This document shows, one piece after another, positions 57,289 to 64,000 of a stretch of DNA of 64,000 nucleotides. Position 1 is the stretch's first letter. Each line of letters starts with the position of its first letter. The position numbers were made by a program, and so were the translations under genes. Source of the stretch: Chelonoidis abingdonii (taxonomy: Eukaryota > Chordata > Testudines > Testudinidae); the NCBI RefSeq assembly GCF_003597395.2, contig NC_133773.1, forward strand, positions 62,567,390 to 62,631,389, given 5' to 3'. The notes below the pieces were generated by a model, which worked only from the letters and a program-made list of their open reading frames with translations, was not told the origin of the DNA and did not search any database.

Positions 57289-59680
57289 ATGTGAAGTGTT
57301 AACTAACTCCTGGCTGCTGACCCTAAAGATATTCCAGACTCCAGGAAGTGTGTGCTGTTAACTTGAAATCCCTCTGCCCAGAGACTATGTTCTCCACTTG
57401 ATCACAGGTGCTCCCTTTCTATGAGGGCTTTAGGTTCATATTTTAAGCCCTCTACCAAACAGCTTGTGGATAACCAATGGGCTCCTGCAAAACAAAGTCA
57501 ATTATTGAGGCTCGACATTCCTACTAAAATTAGTTGCAGTCCCCCCTGCCCCCCACACAAAGTCAGTTGGTACAGGCCCTTGCCTCTTTGTGGGACCCCT
57601 GCTGCTGTTGGCTTTACTCTTAGAGCTCCGTTTCCTGAGCGCCCCAACTCCTCCTCCAGTACTGCTGTGCTATTTGATTATTGCCCTTTCCTGCCCTATT
57701 TTGTGTTTCCAGACCTCTGCTCTTCTATCCCCTATTCTTAAAGGCACAGCAGCTCATAGACCGCTTTGCTCTTTATTTGCTCTTCCCTCCAGAGAAACAA
57801 AGCTATCAGCGCTCCTCCTTGGAACCCTGTTTCTGTTTGTAATTGGGTACAAATATAACTTTCCTACATAATTGTGGGAGGAGGTTTGTATTCAGAGCCC
57901 TAGGGGCCACAGATTGGATGCTAGTTTAGTTGACAATCAAATGTTTCCTTGAGGATAGGTACCAAACACCTTTACAATATTGCAGCTTTAAGCACAGTGA
58001 TTCAGAAAACGATGCTAGTAAACTTAAAGGTCTGGATAATTTCTTGTGGAGTGTCGTTGGTTCCTGTGTATGCAAGTGATTGCGTTCACAAAATTGCTCA
58101 TGCCTAAACTGAGACAGCTACATGTTGAAAATTTGCCCCTTTTATGGCAAGAGACTAAGGCTTCAGGAAGCACACCATCCAAGCCTAATGTTTAGTTTAT
58201 AGTTCAATTAAATGTTTTATCATATTTGAAATGCATTAAAACTGGCACGCACATAAGTATCAGATAGCACAACTCTGCACACCACATACTTTTATTTGAC
58301 TGGCATTGGTTAGAGAAGACGCTCTTGATTATTTTATTTAGATAGAAACACACTTGAAGACCAGATACCACCACTATTCATTACCAAGGAAGATGGCCCA
58401 GGGCACTGCTCAATACCCAAGAGTCTCCCTAGTGCTGTTTTCTAGCTGAGAAAACAATGGGTTACATCCAGGAAAAATATGGAGGATAAACTTGAGCCTA
58501 GAAACTGTCAACTAGATATCACTATAAATTGTACTGATATAAAAATAAACCAACTTTCTTAATTTGATTATGTGTGTTTTCCTTGGTATGCGTATGACTG
58601 GATCTGTGTGTGATCCAAGGACCTCTCTCCTCTCAGGCTGTCCTGAAAGGCAGAGCACTCAAAGCAGTCTAGCCTTTACACAGTGCAGAAATGTGCTGAC
58701 ACTTGGAATGGGGTTTTCACCTATTCTTCCATTGTGGGAGACCATCTCCTCCCAAACAGACGTACCTATGAGTCAGTGATGTCTTGGCCATCACAATAAA
58801 TTCTGTTATAGAGAAGAGTACAACTGGAGCTGGGGAAAGAATTTGTGAAGAACTACTTAATGAGCTAATTTTTGCCTCTTTCTGTGAACTGTCCCCAAGT
58901 GAATGGGAACTTTGCCAAATGTATTTATTGTTCAAAATAATTTGAGTACCCTGTTTTCTGCAGTTTACAGGCAGAATTTCTTCCAGGACACCTCTGGTGT
59001 GCAAGGGGAGCCAGTCATCTGCTACAGCCCTTGAGAAGGTGCAGCTTACTCCCCTCATGGTACTGGTACCACTGGTAGGTGCAGAAGATGTGGGGCTCTT
59101 ATGCCCTATTGCATGATGTGCACAACACCGAAGGACTAGGTGGCGTGTAGTCCTGTTGCAACCCTGAGCACAGAGATTGCCGTTGTTCCTGTCCCTTATG
59201 CACATCGTGCAGGGGAGGAAGGCTCCTTGCATCTTTATACCTCATTAACACCCACATAAGGGCCAATCATAATCTGTCCTTAGTCTGGCAAATAATTCTT
59301 GCAGATTGCTCATGAACAGTTTGTTAAAAGTTTGTTTTGTTTTGATTGCAAAAAGACATTTTTGCCCTCAAATATTCTCCAATATTCACTAGCAATGTGC
59401 AGTTTTCACAAACATTTCTGCTTCTAAATTCGTTCATTAGAATATTTATGGAAAGGGAACACAAGAAGGACATGAACATAGTTGAAACAAAGTTATTTTA
59501 AAAAAATGAAATGAAGATCTGCAGTTTTTTGCAGCATGGGCCCAGCTCTTGCTGAGACCCTCTTCTCAGTGTTTAATTTTTCTTTATGATTAGCTACCTA
59601 TTATGGAGTTCATGGTTGATGCTGTCCTTACACTTCCTCTTCCTCAAAACTGAGAGGATAATCTCTGCAATGCACTTAGG
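57289..59680. other. Spacer with one long unexplained ORF
   Basis: No repeat recognised. The minus-strand ORF 58717-59232 (171 aa) is the longest here: it has Cys/His-rich LPCTMCIRDR and RCCAHHAIGH near its start but no family I know. Two plus ORFs at 57421-57871 overlap in different frames and are unsupported. Confidence 0.35.
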
Positions 59681-59689
59681 CCAGGTGTA

Positions 59690-60195
59690 CACGACACACC
59701 TATATTGGTATAACTATGTCGCTCATGGGTAGGAAAATCCCACACCTCTGAGCAATGTAGTTATATGGACCAACCCACCCATGTAGACAGCACTATGTCA
59801 ATGGAAGAGCTTCTCCTGCTGGCACAGTAGCATCTTCATGTATAGTGTTACAGCAGCTGAGTGTGAGCTGAGAGAGAGTCTTGAATCTAGTGTCTGGTCA
59901 ACACTAGAAAATTAAGCTGGCTTAACTATGTCACTCAGGGGTGTGCAAAATCCACATCCGTGAGCAGCGTAGTTAAGCCAGCCTAAACCCTGCTGTAAAC
60001 AGTGTAGGGTCAACAAATGAATTCTTCCATTGACCTAGCTACCACTACTCAGGGAGGTGGATTACCTACACCAATGGCAATAGGAGAACCTCTCCCATCA
60101 GAGTAGGTAGTGTCTACACTGAAGCACTACAGCAGTGCTATTGCAGCAATGCAGTTGTTCCGTTGTAGCCTTTTAAGTGTAGATATATCCTAGAT
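59690..60195. repeat. Two related DNA-transposon (MITE) fragments in tandem
   Basis: The left unit (about 59690-59870) has 'tataactatgtcgctcatggg' and 'cacctctgagcaatgtagtt'. The right unit (about 59890-60195) has 'aactatgtcactcaggggtg' and 'atccgtgagcagcgtagtta', so both carry the same inverted core. The right unit ends 'aagtgtagatatatcc'. Edges and target duplications could not be fixed. Confidence 0.6.
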
Positions 60196-61188
60196 CTCTT
60201 CCATACGGGTGTACTAGCAAAGTTACATGCTACTTTCAAAAGCACTGTTTGCAAACAGAAATGTTCCCCTTTGGCCCTGAAGCACTTGCATATAGGCAAA
60301 ACTCACTCCATCATTAAGACCTTCTGCTTTCCCCCTTCCTCTCCTAACTTGGTCAACGTTTCAGCTCCTCTATTCAACTAAGCAGCAATTGGGAGACAGA
60401 GTCCTATAGACACTCCTGAGTGTGAGTCTCATGCATGACAGCACACCAGGCAATGACAATGCTACTGATCCATCATGATTCTGTTGGCATTTTAAATACA
60501 GTGAACACACTAAATGTGACAGTATAGAGGTGAAATAGCTATATATGAATTCTAGCTTCAGGAGGAATCTTGGGACCATTGCTCCTCTATCTAACATACT
60601 GTAGCACATGGTCCATCGGGTGAAGCACTTAGCTTCTTGGAGAATAGGTACTGGACTAAGAGTAAGAAAAATGACATGCAAACATTTTGGCAACTGCTAA
60701 GTGGAATTTCTTTCAACCATGTTCAGCCTTCTTTGCTCACATGAACGTTAATAAAATTTTTTGTTTTCTCAAGTCTTTTTTAGACCCATGACTAAACTGT
60801 TTCAGGCAAAAAGCAGGGTCATCAAACCAAAAATCAGTAACACATTACTTAAGTGACTAATCGCACACCTTAAGCACTGGATTGTGGCAAATATATTTAC
60901 ATAGAACAGTTAAACACTCTTTTTTGAGTCATAAATTGAAGCATTTCACAGTCTGTAGGTAATCAGCCAATAGAAGAAAAGGCTAAATTGGCTGAATAAA
61001 TGGCTCATTCCAAAGTATTTGTCCAGCCCTAGCACTGACTATATTGCTCAAACTTAAGTCCTTGTTATGCTGGGGGTAACCACTAGCAATTGTATTTTCC
61101 CCATGAAGAGATGGGCAGTTATTGTACAACACAAATGTAAGACATATTGGTAATTTTGCATTTCCTTTGACCAACTCAAGCTATTTAG
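60196..61188. other. Spacer, nothing recognised
   Basis: No gene or repeat family seen. A minus ORF at 60370-60693 has no domain. Confidence 0.4.
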
Positions 61189-61190
61189 TA

Positions 61191-63419
61191 CAGTAACTCC
61201 CCACTTAACATTGTAGTTATGTTCCTGAAAAATGTGACTTTAAGCAAAACTATGTTAAGTGACTCCAATTTCCCCATAAGAATTAATGTAAATGAGGGGG
61301 TTAGGTTCCAGAGTAATTTTTTTTCCCACCAGCCAAAAGACTGTGTATATGTATGTATGTAACACACATATACACATACATGTAACCCTTCTGCCCCTCT
61401 GAGTTGGCAATAACAAGGGCCAGGTTCAGTATGCAGGGGTTCCGTTTCAGTAACACAATGCATAACTGGCTAGAGCCCCCACCCAGTGACCTGGGACACT
61501 TACATACCACACCCCCCTGGGCACCTCTAGGAGGCAATACTTCCCCTCTCTGTTTACACTCAGACTCCAGCATGGAGTCTGAGTGTAACAAAATCTTTTT
61601 AATAAAGGAAGGAATCAATGCGGCATCCCATTGGAGAAACACCACAAACAGGGTTATAACACAAACCATAAACAAAAACCCACCTCCAAGTACGTTTGTC
61701 AATGTCCTTTTCCCCTTAGGGTCTTAAGTCCAATCACCCCAAAGTCCAACAACCCAAAAGTCTCTGGTCAGTGCCACCCCAGAATTCAAGAGTTTATCTG
61801 TAGAGTTTTACCCCCACCCCAGCCTGGGTGGAAACGGGGAGGGGGGAGTCCACACAGGGTGTTAAGGGGCACCTTACGTGGGCCAGGGCCAACTGCTCCG
61901 CCTCTCCACAAAATTCTGCTGCAGCCTTCACCACACCAGCCGCGCTGCTCCTCCAGCCGCCTCTGCAAACCGCTTCACTCTGCTCACTGTTCCATGGGCT
62001 GCTCCAACACGCTGCAGCTGCTCAGCTCTGCCAGCCGCTTAACAATAGGTCTTCATACTCCACTAGTTAACACAGCACTCAGTGATCTCAGTTCAGCTCT
62101 TTCAGTGATTTCAGCTCTTAGTAGGGGAGCCCTGGTGCTGGTGCACTATTGGTCCAACATGAATTTAGCTCAGCAGTCTCTAGATAGACTCCTAATGGAA
62201 TCAAAATTAGCTCTACTCTTTAACAGTGGAAAGAGGAGAATGTGCAGTTGGTGTTCCAGACCCTCAAAAGGGACCCATGCTATCAGGTACACACACCAGT
62301 CCCTAACCTCTCTCTATTCATAGGGAATTGGAACCCATGTCCCATGTTTAGCAAGTACCACCCAACTGAGGTTGAGTCATTTTTGCCACAAAGCAGTCCC
62401 ACACAGTCCCACAGCTCCCCATTCACACAGTCAGGATGACAAACTTTTTTTCTTTCCTCCTGCCCCAATAACAAAGAAATTGGGGATTCCAGAGCTGTTA
62501 AAATCACCATCCCAAGCTGCTGTGGGGTTATGCTAAGTGAGGGTGGATGCCAATGCATTCCTAAAATTCTTTCCACACTCTCTACAGTTCACCACCAGAT
62601 GTCAGGGATGTCAGCTCATCCTGACTCCACTTACATACATACACACACTCTGTAAGTTTTAAACAATTTAATACTGGTACACAGCGATGATGATTGTGAA
62701 GCTGGTTTGAGGTGGAGGAATCAGAGGGTGGGATATTTCCCAGGGAATGCCTTACTGCTAAATAATGAACTAGCAATTGGCTGAGCCGTCAAGGGTTAAC
62801 TCTCACACTCTACAAGGCAGCAGGAATGGAGGGAGGGAGACAGCATCGCAGACAGAGACACACACCATATGTATGAGAGAGACCTGCATTTCCCCTTTAA
62901 GTACAATTCCTTGTTAATTAGATCAGCTTGCTGAGACCCCAGCTGCTGCCAGCAAGCTCCCTCCATCCTGAGCCCTGTTGTGTGTCTCCCCTGCTCTATG
63001 GAAGATGGGGTAAGTAGGGTGCAGGGGTCGGGGGACACCTTGACATTAGCCTCCCACTTCCTCTCCTCCCCCACCCCCGAGCAAGCAGGAGTCTAGGGGA
63101 GCAGCTCCAAGGCAGAAGGCAGGAGCAGCACATGGCAGTTGGAGGAGGGATAGCTGCAATTGCTAGCCTGCTGGGCAGCTGCTGCACAGGGAATTTAGGG
63201 GAGCAGGGAGCTGATGGGGGGGCTGCTGGTCCACCCTGGTTCCAAGCCCCCCCCAGCTAGCTGGAAGGGGCTGCTCTTCCTGCAAACAGTGGACAAAGCA
63301 GGTGGCTGCCAAATAAACAATGTTAAAAGGGAGCATTGCACAACTTTAAACAAGCATGTTCCCTAATTGATCAGCAATGTAACAATGAAACAGGGACAAC
63401 TTTAAGTGAAGAGTTATTG
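61191..63419. mobile_element. Tigger/pogo-like element hosting an LTR
   Basis: The left end CAGTAACTCCCCACTTAA and the inverted right end CAATAACTCTTCACTTAA are inverted repeats. TA flanks both ends (61189-61190 and 63420-63421), as for Tc1/mariner-pogo insertion. Without the inserted LTR the element would be about 980 bp, too short for a transposase, so it is non-autonomous. Confidence 0.88.
61381..62629 (-). mobile_element. Antisense solo LTR nested in Tigger-like element
   Basis: On the minus strand it begins TGGAGTCAGGATGAGCTGAC and ends AGAAGGGTTACA. CATACA (61375-61380) and CTTACA (62630-62635) flank it, a 6-bp duplication with one mismatch. Tigger sequence continues on both sides. It is 1249 bp long, with no viral gene. 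The 230-aa plus ORF at 61631-62323 is a chance reading across it. Confidence 0.8.
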
Positions 63420-63421
63420 TA

Positions 63422-64000
63422 CAGATCAAATTTAAATTATCAGGCCTCTGTTATGCAGGTCAGACTTCCTAGATGATCATAAAGATCACTTCTAAACTTA
63501 ATTTTATAAATATATTGAATTTCATGCTAAGATTACACACTGCCCTGTAGTCAGTGCTAGGAACAAAGGCTAATCTAGCTTAGGTCCCCACACAGTCATT
63601 TTTGTCCCAGATATCTTTAACTGATCAGGAAAACATTTTAAAGAATATTATAGCACTGGCATATCTAATGAATCTGAGAAGAATGTGCCAGGATGAAGCC
63701 TATATTTTCTGGGGAAAGTAATCTGCTTTCCAATTAAATGGAGAAAAATCAAACAAGAGGGAGTCTAAAAAAGTTGAGTCAACTAAAATTACTGATGCAT
63801 GTGAGTGGGCCAGATCTTCAGCTGGGGTAAATCAGACAGTTCTATTGACATTAATGGAGCTATGCCTGTTTATACCAGTCAAGACTCTAGTCCAAGTATG
63901 TTGAAAAGTGGTGACACAGCTCTCTTTAGCCTAATCAGCATTACAGGTAAATAAAATGAGACAAGGAGAACACAACTGAAATGAAAAATATTTGTGAACT
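63422..64000. other. Spacer with old palindromic repeat
   Basis: 63806-63890 ('gggccagatcttcagctggg', 'ttaatggagctatgcctg', 'accagtcaagactct') is an old palindromic repeat copy. The rest is unassigned. Confidence 0.45.

Noticed and set aside
61631..62323. 230-aa plus-strand ORF
   Set aside because: It lies antisense over a solo LTR, shows no domain and starts and stops without relation to any gene structure.
1..64000. tRNA or other small RNA genes
   Set aside because: SINE pieces with tRNA-like boxes occur, but none keeps a full cloverleaf-like head.

Overview
This window looks like non-coding, repeat-dense DNA from a sauropsid vertebrate, most probably a turtle. The main basis is the repeat complement: CR1 LINE 3' ends with the conserved tail around 'CTAGATGGACC', MIR/CORE-type SINEs, Penelope-like tails ('TTAGAGACTAACAAATTT'), hAT and PIF/Harbinger DNA transposons, pogo/Tigger-like elements and several solo LTRs. 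The turtle assignment rests on family recognition from memory, not on a search. Two N gaps (5291-5315 and 52198-52406) show that it is a draft scaffold. I found no convincing host exon, rRNA, tRNA or CRISPR.

Layout. 1-4.8 kb: unassigned DNA with one SINE-like stretch. 4.8-5.9 kb: a CR1 3' end split by an LTR-retroelement fragment. 6-15.3 kb: unassigned DNA, a second CR1 (11.2-12.1 kb) and a Penelope-like inverted tail (13.8 kb). 15.3-19.5 kb: Harbinger copy 1. 19.9-21.4 kb: one hAT element, then a Penelope-like repeat carrying a second hAT element. 23.6 kb: a 120-bp hAT MITE. 26.0-30.2 kb: Harbinger copy 2. 31.8-33.3 kb: a CR1 on the minus strand. 35.4-36.7 kb: a solo LTR and a GC-rich hAT MITE. 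36.9-39.7 kb: a degenerate APE-RT LINE. 42.5-45.3 kb: a hairpin hAT-like MITE and a pogo-like MITE. 50.5-54 kb: three LTRs. 54.4-55.2 kb: two hAT transposase remnants. 56.5-57.3 kb: a Harbinger MITE. 59.7-60.2 kb: a MITE pair. 61.2-63.4 kb: a Tigger-like element containing an antisense solo LTR.

The most interesting part is the pair of about 4.23-kb Harbinger elements, which lie in the same orientation about 6.4 kb apart and belong to clearly diverged subfamilies. Each encodes a DDE transposase on the plus strand and a two-exon Myb/SANT-like protein on the minus strand. In both copies a further plus-strand ORF of about 96 codons lies inside the Myb-gene intron. Comparing the copies shows a shared start, a kept frame and many synonymous third-position differences, which is the pattern expected of a third protein. 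I know of only two proteins for classical Harbingers. The 3' ends of the two copies also carry three palindromes at identical distances from the terminus. Their core switches together from ATCGAT (copy 1) to TTCGAA (copy 2), suggesting a co-evolving binding site.
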